NCBI RefSeq assembly: GCF_954871325.1
Contig: NC_088775.1
Coordinates: forward strand, 80,887,561 to 80,951,560
Length of the DNA stretch: 64,000 nucleotides
Direction of reading: 5' to 3'
Source: Gordionus sp. m RMFG-2023
Lineage: Eukaryota > Nematomorpha > Gordioida > Chordodea > Parachordodidae
Shown: piece after piece, positions 24,946-50,359 of the stretch
Position numbering within the stretch: position 1 is the first letter of the stretch
Layout of the letters: every line of letters begins with the position of its first letter
The notes under the pieces: model-generated
Told to the model about the DNA's origin: nothing
Databases searched by the model: none
Seen by the model: the letters and a program-made list of their open reading frames with translations, nothing else
Made by a program: the position numbers and the translations under genes

Positions 24946-25174
24946 TTTTGAGATTATATTTATTTTCCAAAATCTAAAAAAATCCCATAATCAATAATAA
25001 TAATATTTCAGGAATTATTATATTCGAACTATTATACTCAAACTTTTATTTTCTTTAAAACTAATAAAAATTAACAACTGAAAAACTGATTTCCAATAAT
25101 AATAATATTTCAATACATGAAAAAAATCAATAATATTTTAATAATAATAAATAAACAAACATATGCCTAGAACA
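24946..25174 (-). repeat. 3' LTR of the inner element
   Basis: 229 bp, matches 29237-29465 except one base near position 23 (ccaaaa versus ccgaaa). Preceded by gatca. On the minus strand the purine tract aataaaggagg lies immediately upstream. Confidence 0.93.
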
Positions 25175-26644
25175 CCTCCTTTATTTTTAAGAGGCATTCT
25201 CAGGACACTAATTCAAAATCTTTAAAAAAAAAACTATTATTCTTTGTAATATATCAATTTTCATATTGTTGTTGACACCATTAATTGATCGTGTCGTATT
25301 GTTCATCATTTTTTTATCGTCGAGTGGTCTTTAGCAATTTCGTTAGTACATCATTTCATAATGGATCATTTGCTTTGCATCATCTAAAGTTATCGTATTA
25401 TAGATCACTAAGTTGGCAGTTAAATGATTGGCTGCATCCGAACTTGAAAGTTGATTATCGCGTCATTGTGGATAGTTTGTCTTATTATCGCTTATTCTGA
25501 ATCATTGGTGTAATATTCTTGCAATCATTATAAATAGAATTTTCCTCAGTCATAATCAACGATTATATTTTTTCCTTGAAACAAAATAATCTATCTTTCA
25601 ATTTCCATTTATTTTTATTATTAATTTAAAATAATTAATATATTTTACCATTTCAATTTTTCACAAACCTACCCCCTTTTTAATCGACTCACGAACTTTT
25701 TTTTGAAAAAAATGTACTTTACCATTTTTCAATTTTACTAACAAACTCCCTTATTAACTTTTCTTATTTATTCCAACTTATATTTAATTATTATTTTCAC
25801 AATAAACAATTAATTTGATAAACAAATAACATTTTTTAATCCACTCACCACCCTCATTATTTATTTCAAAACATATACTTTCCAAACCTCTTTAAATCAA
25901 CTTTTATCTCTTGCTGCATACATTTCACTTTTTCAATAATAATCCATAAGTTGTTTAAATTTATTTTTTTCTTATCAACTCTTTTATTTCTCGGTGCATA
26001 TGTTAATATATAAATTAGCTTCTTTCTACCAAATAAATTGATTTCTTATCTCAACATTCTATCAATTTAAATAGTTAACACAATTTACATTACTATAAAA
26101 TAATTTCCCTCTTCAACTTTTCCTTTTATCTCTCAACTGTTTTTTTTAACACAAGAAAAAAAACTATTAACCACGATATGCTTCACTTCACCAAGAACAA
26201 ATATTTAATAAAACAAAAGATGACCTGCAATATACATTTTTGTTAAACCAAACGAATTATCAACATATTCAGTTATATGTATCTCATATACTAAGATTAT
26301 TCTTACTTTTACCTTTACATACTTCTAACTATTCAATTATATATATACATATAACATCCATTTTATTCAGCTTAATTTCCTTCCATGAACCCTATTGAAC
26401 AAATATTATAATAATCATAACTCGAAATGGACTAAGCCATCCATATTCCTTTTACCCCACCAATCTTATAATACAATTTAACACACTTACCAAAATAATT
26501 AAAAATACCTATATCTGTATATATCCAATTTCACTTCTAATTTTCTCTACTTCTTTCCCGTGGACTAAGCGACCCATATCTCTTTTACCACACCAATTTT
26601 ATAAAACTCTTCAAAATTTACCTCCTTCTACCACACTTTCAATC
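25175..26644. other. 3' interior of the inner LTR element, no coding motif
   Basis: Pyrimidine-rich on the plus strand (purine-rich in the element's sense), with no RT, RNase H, integrase or envelope motif on either strand. It may be a non-coding packaging or untranslated region. Confidence 0.5.
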
Positions 26645-27771
26645 CTAATTTTTTTTTCTTATTAATTTCGCTGGTATAATCTCTAACACCGGATATTTAT
26701 CTCTTTCAAACTTTCTTTCCTCCGACTGATTAATATCCAAATATTTTTTTGTATGCTCAAATTTTTTCCTTACTAATTTCACCGGAAAATTTTGTGATGC
26801 AGGTAATTTCTCCCTCTCTAAATTGGAGTCTTTATAAATTTCATCACCACTAATATAACTATCCTCCAACCCCGATTCCCTTGAAATCAACCTTTTGTTT
26901 ACCTCAAAATTAAAATTTTCATCACTTGTTTCCAAAATATTATCCATTTCTACATCAACAGGCATATTATCAATATCCAAATCAACATTTTCCTCAATTC
27001 CTGAATCATACATTTTACCTATAGGATTTTTATTATTCACATAATCAGGTTCCTCCTGATCCATTTTTCCATTTATAATTACTTCCTCCTTCTGAATTTC
27101 CTCAGAATTATTTCTCAAATTTTTAATTTCATCAATTTTTAATATTTCAATTTCCGAAATTCCATTTATTTCATTATCACAAATTTCCTGATTATCATTT
27201 TCCATATTTTCCACTTTAATATTCTCCAAAATTTCAATTTCCACCAATTCATTTTCCTGATTTTTAATATCTACCTCCTTTACAGATGTTTCCAATACTT
27301 CAATATTTTTATCATCCTTTTTCCCTTGAAATATATTCAAAAATTTACTTTCTAATCCAAATTTCGATATCCAATTCCATCCCAAAATCGCACCAACCTC
27401 TTCTTTTATTATCCACAAATCCAAAAATTGTACTACTCCTTTAACTAACACTGGTAAATTCATTTCCCTAAAACCGAAATTACAGTTCCATTTAACTGTT
27501 TAATTATCATTTTCTCATTTATTAATTGCTCATTCGGCCATAAATTTGAAAATTCCTTATACCCCATTACCGATATAGTTGCCCCCGTATCTAACAACAT
27601 TATAATTTCCTTATTTCCCACATTAATTTTCACGCGCGGACATTCATCATAATTAATATCTTTTTTCATCGAAACTGGCATAACACAAATTTGTATATTC
27701 GCCCTGGGCCACTCATTCCCCTTATTTTTCATCACTAATTCATTACTATTTTTCTTTTCTTCAATTCCCAA
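26645..27771 (-). pseudogene. Retropepsin-like region and acidic tail of the inner LTR element
   Basis: It shows the aspartic protease active-site motif MLLDTGATISVMG and the downstream FLDLWIIKEEVGAILGWNWI, whose ILG matches the conserved hydrophobic-Gly strand of retropepsins. A long acidic, Asn/Glu/Ile-rich low-complexity tail follows and no known domain is seen after it. No reverse transcriptase follows, unlike ordinary Gag-Pro-Pol elements. Confidence 0.8.
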
Positions 27772-27873
27772 ATTATTTTCAATATTTAGTACATTCCCTA
27801 ATAATAAAATTTTTCCCTTGTCTACTGGGTTTTCCGATGTAACCCCACATATTAATTCCTGTCCACCATATAG

Positions 27874-28919
27874 TCATGTGACGGGACAATCTCTCGCATA
27901 ATGCCCAATGTTACGACATTTGAAACATGTTACGTCTTCTACATTCCTTTTTTCATAGGCATTTTTTCCCCCATTTTTTATATATTCTACCACCGGAAAC
28001 GCTTTAGGTTCTCCTTGTTGATTCTTAAAACATTTATCCTGAGTATGCCCAAAATTTCCACAATTTCCACAAGCTTTTTGAATTTCATTCACCAATTTAT
28101 ACGCAGGAACATAACATTCCTCAGTTTTATGCCCTTTATTTCCACACCTTTTACAAATTATAGTTAACACATTTGGATTTCTCCTTTCATTACATCCTCT
28201 ACTTATATGTCCAAATTTTCCACAATTATAACACATTTTATTTTCATTATCCTCATTCCGATATACTCCTTTTCCTTCATTCTTCTTTTAAAATTATTCT
28301 ATTTTAATTTTCATTTCTGTCATTTCTGTTCTCAACATCTCTTTTTCCTTTTTAATCAATTCCAATTTTTCCATTTTCTTCCTTTCTTCCATTTCTTTTT
28401 TTTCTATCTCTTTCCTTTCATTTTCCCATTCTTCCCTCATTTCTCTTCTCATTTCTCTTCTCATTTCTTCAATATTAATCTCCTTTTTTTTATGTTCCAT
28501 TTTTCCATTTTCCTTTTTTTTTTTCATTTTCTCCAATTTTTCCATTTTCTCTTTTTTCAGACTCTCTAACGAAATCTGTTTTATTAATATCAATTTCACA
28601 TACATTTTTTTCAGAATCTCTGACGATATCTGTTTTTAATATTTCCTTTTTTTCATTTTCATTTTTCACCATATATATTTCATTAAATAAATTTTCAATA
28701 TTCCTCTTAAATTCTTCAATTTTTTTTATTTTTCTCCCTTTCTACTTGCTCTAACACTCTTACTCGATTTATATCTTTATTTCCATTTCTTTTCTTATAC
28801 CAAAAATATATTATAACCCATAATATAAAAACCAATAATATTCCAAAATACAATATTAACGGCTCAACATTTTTGACCTCAAAATAATTGTTGGTCTTAA
28901 TATTTTTGCGATTTATCAT
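27874..28919 (-). pseudogene. Gag-like region of the inner LTR element
   Basis: Read on the minus strand, the order is an N-terminal hydrophobic span (LILYFGILLVFILWVIIYFW) with basic residues after it, a long Lys/Glu/Met-rich coiled-coil-prone segment, then several CCHC zinc knuckles (CYNCGKFGHISRGC, CKRCGNKGHKTEEC, CGNCGNFGHTQDKC, CFKCRNIGHYARDC). Four knuckles are more than most Gag proteins carry. The same plan is seen in the outer element. The membrane span suggests a particle or complex tied to a membrane, which is inference. The region is in more than one open frame. Confidence 0.8.
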
Positions 28920-29236
28920 TTCCTTAAAATTATTTTTACTTTAAACTCTTAATTTTCAAATTTAAAATTCTTTAACTCTACAATAGACTTATCAATAACT
29001 TTATCAAAAAAATTTTAATTGACTTAAATGTTAAAATATACAATATCGAAATTATTACGAAAATCCCTAATATACAATAATACATAAAATTTTAACAAAA
29101 ATATAAACTTTTACCTTATTTTTACGAATTTCCTTTTTCCTTTTTATAAATCTTTGGCCTGTTTCGTAATAGTAGTCATTGTTGTTCCGAATTAATTATT
29201 TTTTTATACAGGTATCTTTTAAATTGGAGGCACCAC

Positions 29237-29465
29237 TTTTGAGATTATATTTATTTTCCGAAATCTAAAAAAATCCCATAATCAATAATAATAATATTTC
29301 AGGAATTATTATATTCGAACTATTATACTCAAACTTTTATTTTCTTTAAAACTAATAAAAATTAACAACTGAAAAACTGATTTCCAATAATAATAATATT
29401 TCAATACATGAAAAAAATCAATAATATTTTAATAATAATAAATAAACAAACATATGCCTAGAACA
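29237..29465 (-). repeat. 5' LTR of the inner element
   Basis: 229 bp. On the minus strand it is followed one base on by TGGTGCCTCCAATTT, a plausible tRNA primer-binding site. Flanked on the outer side by gatca. Confidence 0.93.
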
Positions 29466-29470
29466 GATCA

Positions 29471-31376
29471 TATTTCAAAAAGGTATAAGAGTTGGTTATT
29501 TTTATTTTATTTGTCATGATTCTCTAATAAGTGGTTGCCCAGGCCTCCCCAGTTTCCCTTAATACGGAATTTACATGTTTTTTTACATATTAGACTCATT
29601 GGTAAATCAGATATTTCCCGTTCATGTGATGATATTAAAAATTTAACTATCACTGAGGCGGGAAAAAATTTTCAAAATTATAATGGGTAGGACTGAGCTT
29701 GAACCTCAAAATTAATATTAGCTTGCCCCTGACTTGGGAATATCTTTTACAAATTATTAAGGGTTGAGCTGGGCTTGATAAAATTTTTAAAAATTATAAG
29801 ATCTTGGATGCTTCCTAAAATTGTGAGCTTGAACCTGGCATGACATTTATCGTAAAAAATAAATAAAAATCTCATTTCCCGTCATTTTTGACGGGCTTTC
29901 TACTAGTTTATAAAAAGTAAGTAGATAAATAGTTTATAATCCTTTATAATATATAATTATTTATAAAATATTAGGTAAAATGCCACTTTTACAGACCTAT
30001 TTGACAGTTATATAATATATTACAGTTAATAATTTTAAAATTTTAATAATAAATGGTTTTGATAATAAATATAAGTAACAATTTGCATTCATATATTTAA
30101 CGCTATCTATTTATTAAATATATTATTAAAATTAAACTTCTTATTATTCATCCCACAATGGATGTTAGATATCTTTTCTTCTCTTTTTTTTAACGTGTTA
30201 TTAGGAAAGCTATTTTTTTCTTCTTTGAAAAACAGTTGTGAGTTAAATTTTTAATACAAATATATTTTTGTTATTATTATAATCTACTATTATTTTAAGA
30301 TATAATATACCAACTAGAGGTGGTGCGACAATAATATATAAAATCTTTACTTTCATCATATCACTCTGGTTCTTATTTTATAGTTACAAAATGTTTCATT
30401 TCTAATATGGCATCCTTGCCGTGTAAATAACTCAAAACTTCAATATATTTGCATAATTTCTTCTAAAGATTTTTACTGTTTTTGTATTATCAATTTATCT
30501 AACATAATAAATTCTGATATGGGTTACCATCGTGAGTGTCATGGCTATGACTGCAAATTAACCAGCATCTATTATTTATGTGACTATTTAATTTAAGATT
30601 ATTACTATAGCTGCTGAGAGCATATGATTGCATAGATAAGCATGGTCAACTGAACTGTGTAGTCGTTTATATATCATTAAAAATGAAAATCTTTTAAAAA
30701 TTTAATATCTCACAAAAATTTTCTCGATTACTTATCTAGCTTCCATCATGTAATCCTAGAGGAAGCTCTAGCCACCATATATTTTTATGATTTGGATTGG
30801 TCGTTTATATTTTATTCTTCAAGAATTGTTGATTTGGTTAGGCCAATAAATTTTTCCTTATTGGTCCATTCTATAAAACATTGTCTAAAATGTAACAGAG
30901 AGTTATATCAATTTCATGACCTTTAGTCAATGTAACTTGCTAGAATTATATAACCTTATGTGGTTTTAAAAAACTATTATCAATTGAGGCATATGTATGA
31001 ATTAATTAACCTTTTTTATCACTTGTAATTTTTTACGCAAAATTTTTTTATATCAGCAATAGAAAATATTTTATACTGTAATAAATAGATTTTGTATTAA
31101 AAAATATTATTTTTAGAAATGTATTGTATTGTTTCAATTATTTGTATGCTAGTTTATTTTGTATGCAAAATATTATAAAATACAAAATATGAAATTCAGA
31201 ATAATTGTCTAGAGTTAGCATATTTTAAAAATGTAAAATATATTAATATAAAATCCGGCCGAAGGCCTGGCAAAAGCGGGCCAAAGGCCAGCAAATTAAG
31301 GGTATGGGGACGAAGCCCCTCATAATTTTTTTTTTAACTGAGCCCAATGAGATTGTAAAGGCTAGCGACGCCCCTG
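29471..31376 (+). other. Right part of the DNA transposon, non-coding
   Basis: The segment 30300-31376 matches the inverted relative at 48762-49850 (for example catatgattgcatagataagc and gaaaattttctcgattact-like blocks). It ends with stacked GC hairpins (cggccgaaggcc, gggccaaaggcc, ggggacgaagcccc) before the terminus. No open frame of note. Confidence 0.6.
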
Positions 31377-31558
31377 GTCCATATAGCATACCCTTGTAGG
31401 ACCATGAATATTCATTATTCTAGTGATGTCTCGAATAATCAAGAGGCATAGTAAAAAAAAAATTTCTCATATTTGCGTAACATCATCTATTCTCTATAGT
31501 AAATATGATATATATTTTTTTATATATAGGCATGCCACTGGCCCATAAAGGGGTGGCA

Positions 31559-31890
31559 TGTCGTAATTTTATATATGAATATATATTAATTTTTGCATAT
31601 CAACCAAAATAAATAAGGTTGATTGGATTATAATTACCATAGAAGAACACGTGATTATATTTTTTTTTGTTGGTTCGAATAAAATTGTAGATTATTACTT
31701 TTTTCTTTCTTATAAAAAATTGATTATTAAGAAATCATATTAATAAAATATTATAATAAAAGTATAGTGTTGTTACGAAATAATTGTTCTTAAATTCTTA
31801 GAAGAGATTCTAGTTGAGTTGTCCTTAAATTGTAATTTAAGTGTAGGAAGGGATCGAGTAAGGGTATATATTTTTTCTTAGCTTTTTCAG
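31559..31890 (+). repeat. Right LTR of the outer element
   Basis: Starts TGTCGTAATTTTATATATG directly after a purine tract (cataaaggggtggca) and ends gctttttcag. It is followed by ttac, which also precedes the left LTR. Confidence 0.85.
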
Positions 31891-31894
31891 TTAC

Positions 31895-32809
31895 TTCCCA
31901 CCCCTTCTCCCATACAATATGTCTGGTGACATTATTGATATATATGTGTAGCTGGCTAGTAAAAAGAGCGACGATCTGACAATTAATATTTAGGTTAATT
32001 AAATTTATTAATAAATGTTAAATAATGGGATTAATTTTTTATATCTAAATTTGCTTTGATATTTAATATAACTTTATTTGGTATTATTTGAATATAAACT
32101 TATTTAATATGTTGATGAAAACTTACGACTATTTTTGCAAGTAACCTTGCTTTTTTGTTAAAAAATAATTTTGTAATATATTTTGATACTTTTTATTTTT
32201 GTTTAATCAAATTTGTATTTAATATGAAAGATATATATATACTTATTTTTTTATAATAGATTTTAGTTAGTTTTAGATTAATGTAAAGATATAATAAATT
32301 CAATAAATGCAATTTTACTTTTCTTTTGTTAACCTCAGACCTTTAATTAACAACCATAATTCATACCTCTCTAACTTTTAGCTGCTTATATTAAATTCCT
32401 AAATATATTTCATACAATTTAAAAATAATTCTTTTGATAAACCTTCCTAGAGTTGAGCTATTATTAGCCATGCATGACTGACTGGGTTTCACATTTCGCA
32501 TTTTCGTTTGGTAACCTCTGCCCCATTTATTAAAAGTTTATCAATGCTGTTTTTTTTAATGAAAATATAATTTTTTATGGGTGAATATGAAAGTATATCT
32601 CCTTATGCTACAATAAAGTCTAGTATGAGGTATGTGTTTTTATTTCACATAATAAATTTATTAAATTAAGAGAAAATTTGCAATCATCTATATGCCTGGA
32701 TACTAAAACTAATTATATTAAAGATTTTATTGAAGAAAAAAAGAAAGAAAAAAAGAAAAAGAACAAAAGTAATAAATATAAAATGAAATGGTTATACTAT
32801 TTTTATTAG
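31895..32809. other. Upstream intron or flank of PAK, no exon seen
   Basis: AT-rich, no recognised exon. The exon at 32810 starts mid-codon, so at least one upstream PAK exon exists. I found no PxxP-rich N-terminal exon here. Confidence 0.5.
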
Positions 32810-47046
<14,237 letters not shown>

Positions 47047-48433
47047 AATTTGCATCTCATTTATTTATTTTTGAATTTACAAATTAATCAGGCATTCCTA
47101 TAATTTAGCCATATTAGCAACAAAAGAATCATTTCTAGATTTTTTTTTCTCTTAGAATGTAGATTTGATACCAAACATTAACGGAATTGTTTTAAAAATA
47201 GTTGTTTAAAATATACATTTATTATAAAAAGTTTTTTGCTAGTTGCTATAATTTTGGATCGTCTTATCCTTTATTATATAGATTTTTTAAATTTATATTT
47301 TTTACTTATTAAAAGAAGTCTCAAATTTTATATAAAAATAAACAAATTTTTCCAATAATCATTCCTATTTTTAATTTCATCCATAAATTTTTTATAAATT
47401 TTGAAATTTCGGATTTTATTTTTAATAATCAAATAAATATTTAAAATTCAAATTTTTTTCCCCATGAAAAAATAGTATGAATTTTTAGATTATAATCTGA
47501 TCGGATTACTTTGGATACAAAATTATTATAATGAGATTTTATAGAAATATAATATAAGAATACTTTATTTAATTTTACATGTTAAATCACAGTGTTTATT
47601 CTTACCAAAACTGCTGTTATTTTATCAACTTTGTCAAATTATTGTATACTCTTCTATTCCTCTTACTTAAATCAAATTATTGTTGTTTTAATATGAATTT
47701 TTAAACGTAAATCAGTATTGTTATTTTCTCAAACAAAAATATACCAAATATGCTCATAATTTATTATACTATAATTATATTTTTGCTATATGTACTCATT
47801 TTATTTTAAAAATCTAAATTTCAAATTTTTTGAATGATTATATCCCTTACAAATAGTTTTGAAAGTGATCAAAAATTTTTAACAATCAAGTCACAGTTGT
47901 TAAACGTTACTTTTGTATGACAATTTGATAATTATACTATATTTATAATAAATGATATTTAATATAATATATACCAAAATAGTTGAGTTTCCCATTTTAA
48001 ATAGCGGGTAATCAAAGATCTCTCTATTTATCAAGTTTTAATTGAATATATATAGGAAAGTTTTTAAAAAATAACACAAGATAAAAGTTTTGAGTTAATT
48101 TCAATCTCTTCAATTTCAAAGTTCAAACGCATGAGGGGGGAGGGTTGCGATCAAAATTTAAATATGTTAATTCTGGCTCGTATTTCTCACCTTCTCTAAC
48201 AACCACTGCTATCTATATTGTTGGGTAATTACACAATGAATAACAATACCTGTTAAAATTTAGCAATATTTATTAGCGAATATGTCTATAAAAGTATAAT
48301 CTCATGCGAGCCCCTTTCTCATGAAATTAAGTTTAAACAATCTGGCCTCTTACCATCTAAAGTATTAAGACCTAAGGGCTCGAGGGTGCTTGGTATGTTG
48401 GCACTTCTTAGAGCTTTATTATATTGTTAACGG
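47047..48433. other. Downstream of PAK, no gene seen
   Basis: AT-rich 3' flank. No exon or repeat was identified with confidence. Confidence 0.5.
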
Positions 48434-50359
48434 TAGGGATGCACCGATATTTTTATCGGATCGGATGGGACCGATATTTCTTTCATTTTAAAATATCGGT
48501 TATTGGCCAATATTATTTTAAAACATCGGTTATCGGCCAATATTATAAAATTTTCCTCGATCCGATAAAATAAATGGCATTTTTAACAAAAATAAAATGT
48601 TATAAATTTTTTAATCTAAAATCATTTATTAATTAAAATCGAAATCCATTTTTATGTTTATTTTTTAATAATAATAATTTATTATAAACTTTTAGAATTT
48701 CAATTGAATTGAATATAAATTATAACTGATTATATAATATATTTAAATGATATAAGTTATACAGGTGCATCGCTAGCTTTTACAATCTCAGGGCTAAACT
48801 ACGAAATTTTTTATGGGAGGAAACCCCATTCCCCCTAATTGCTTTCGACCGGGTTTTATATTAATTTATTATACTTTTTTATAATTTACTAACTGTGAAC
48901 AATTATTCTAAATTTTATATTTTGTCATTTATTGTATTTGCATTTTTAGACAATGTTTTATAGAATCGACTAATAAGGAAAAATTTATAGGTCTAACCAA
49001 ATCAATTATTCAAGAAGAGAATATAAACGACCAATCCAAATTATAAAACTATATGGTAGTTAGAGTTTCCTCTTAGATGACATGCTGGAAGCTAGATAAG
49101 TAATCGAGAAAATTATTATGAGCATTAAATTTCTAAAAGATTATCTTGCATTTTTAATGATAAACAACTAGGCAGTTGACCATTATTGCTCATCTAAATT
49201 ATGCAATCAAATGCTCTAAGCAGCAGGAGTAATAATATTATATAGCCAGACAAATATAAGATATGCAAATATATTGAGAGGCCTTGAGTTATTTACACTG
49301 TAAGGATGCCATATTAGAAATGAATCATTTTCTAACTATAAAATAAGGACCAGAGTGATATGAAGAAAGCAATTAAGATTTTATTTATTATTATCGTTCC
49401 ACCTCTAGATGTATATTATATACTAAAATAATATCAAAAGTATATTCGTATTAAAAATTCAACTCAAAACTGTTTTACAAAGAAGGAAAAAATAGCTTTC
49501 CTAAAAACACATAAAAAAGAGAAGAAAAAAAAGATATCTAATAAGATTACATTTATTGTGGGATCATAATTAGATGTTTAATTTTTAACAATATTTTTTT
49601 AAATAAATAGATGACATTAAAGAATGGAATGCAAATTGTTACTTATATTTATTATCAAAAGCATTTATTAGTAAATTTATTAAAAGATTAACTGTAATAT
49701 ATTATATAACTGTCAAATACGTCTGTAAAAGAGGCATTTTACCTAATATTTTATAACCAATTATATATAATAGAGTATCAATTATATATCTACTTACTTT
49801 TTATAAAGAAATCTCTTATACTTATTTGTACCTTGAAAATATTTTTAGGAAGAGGCATGGTAATTAAATTTTAAAATGTTAATGCTAAATTAATATTTAG
49901 TGAGTGATAATGATATTCTATTTTTAACACAGAATTTGATTGCAAGCTGACACAGTGAAAATATTATTTATATGTATTAATCTAATCATTAAAATAGTAT
50001 TAATTTGATAAAAATTTAGATTGTCTTATTAATTTTTAAATAATAAAATTAAATCTATATATTACTTAATAGAATTATAAAAGAAATCGTTCAGTGTGCC
50101 ATCAAAAAAATTTATTTTTAGAAGGGCTATTCAAATTTTTTAGGGGGCTCCAGCCCCTGCGCGCCCTCACTTAGTGACGCCACTGAAGTTATGGTATAGT
50201 TGGATTAAAAATGTTATACTAATAAAAAGTATATTAAAAATTAAAAACACATTGGTATCTTTACTGAATACCTAATTAGATATGATATAGGATCGGTAAT
50301 AGGCCAATATCAATTTAATATCGGATCGGCCTCCAAAAAGTAGTATCGGTACACCCTTA
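48434..50359. mobile_element. MITE with TAGGGATGCACCGATA ends, split by a second element
   Basis: The left end TAGGGATGCACCGATATTTT and right-end complement TAAGGGTGTACCGATACTAC are related inverted repeats, with subterminal ggccaatat and atcggatcgg motifs. Without the inserted element (48762-50185) it is about 0.5 kb and non-coding. A solo right end occurs at 59611-59680. TIR style fits hAT. No target duplication was recognised. Confidence 0.65.
48762..50185 (-). mobile_element. Shortened, inverted relative of the 23281-31376 transposon
   Basis: The ends are CAGGTGCATCGCTAGC and the complement CAGTGGCGTCACTAAG. An 8-bp duplication flanks it: aagttata (48754-48761) and aagttatg (50186-50193), one mismatch. 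Its left kilobase matches the reverse complement of about 30300-31376. Its right 90 bp matches 23281-23370 inverted (gcgcaggggct, agccccct, aaatttgaatag). It is an internal-deletion derivative without coding capacity. Confidence 0.88.

Larger units (their letters stand above)
24946..29465 (-). mobile_element. Young LTR element (gag/protease-type), minus strand
   Basis: Two 229-bp direct repeats (24946-25174 and 29237-29465) differ at one base by my reading. On the minus strand each starts TGTTCTAGGCATATG and ends CTCAAAA. A perfect 5-bp target duplication gatca flanks the element (24941-24945, 29466-29470). A primer-binding-like TGGTGCCTCC follows the 5' LTR, and a purine tract (aataaaggagg) abuts the 3' LTR. 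The interior has gag-like and protease-like parts but no polymerase or integrase, so it must be moved in trans. It looks structurally complete, with a few breaks in its open frames. Near-identical LTRs mean a recent insertion. Confidence 0.92.
23281..31376 (+). mobile_element. DNA transposon with hAT-style ends, split by the inner LTR element
   Basis: The ends are TAGTGGGGTCGCTAGG and GCTAGCGACGCCCCTG (complement CAGGGGCGTCGCTAGC). A perfect 8-bp target duplication gtccatat flanks it (23273-23280 and 31377-31384). Subterminal hairpins ggggctcgagcccc (about 23310) and ggggacgaagcccc (about 31305) resemble those of other hAT ends in the window. Without the LTR insertion it is about 3.57 kb. A shortened relative lies inverted at 48762-50185. 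The only recognisable coding sequence inside is pogo/CENP-B-type, which does not fit an 8-bp duplication. Either the ends belong to a different carrier or a pogo element is nested within. Confidence 0.85.
19753..31890 (+). mobile_element. Older LTR element (gag/protease-type), split by a DNA transposon
   Basis: Direct repeats of about 330 bp (19753-20079 and 31559-31890) begin TGTCGTA and end TTTTTCAG. A purine tract (aaaggggtgg) precedes the right repeat. The flanks share ttac (19749-19752, 31891-31894). Without the inserted transposon (23281-31376 plus its duplication) the element is about 4.0 kb. It holds a membrane-anchored gag-like part, zinc knuckles and a retropepsin-like part. No reverse transcriptase or integrase was seen. 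The two LTRs differ by several substitutions and indels (roughly 90 percent alike), so it is clearly older than the inner element. It is broken, with several breaks besides the nested insertion. Confidence 0.85.

Noticed and set aside
28207-28569. Plus-strand Phe-rich open frame
   Set aside because: It is the complement of the Lys/Glu-rich coiled-coil segment of the inner LTR element.
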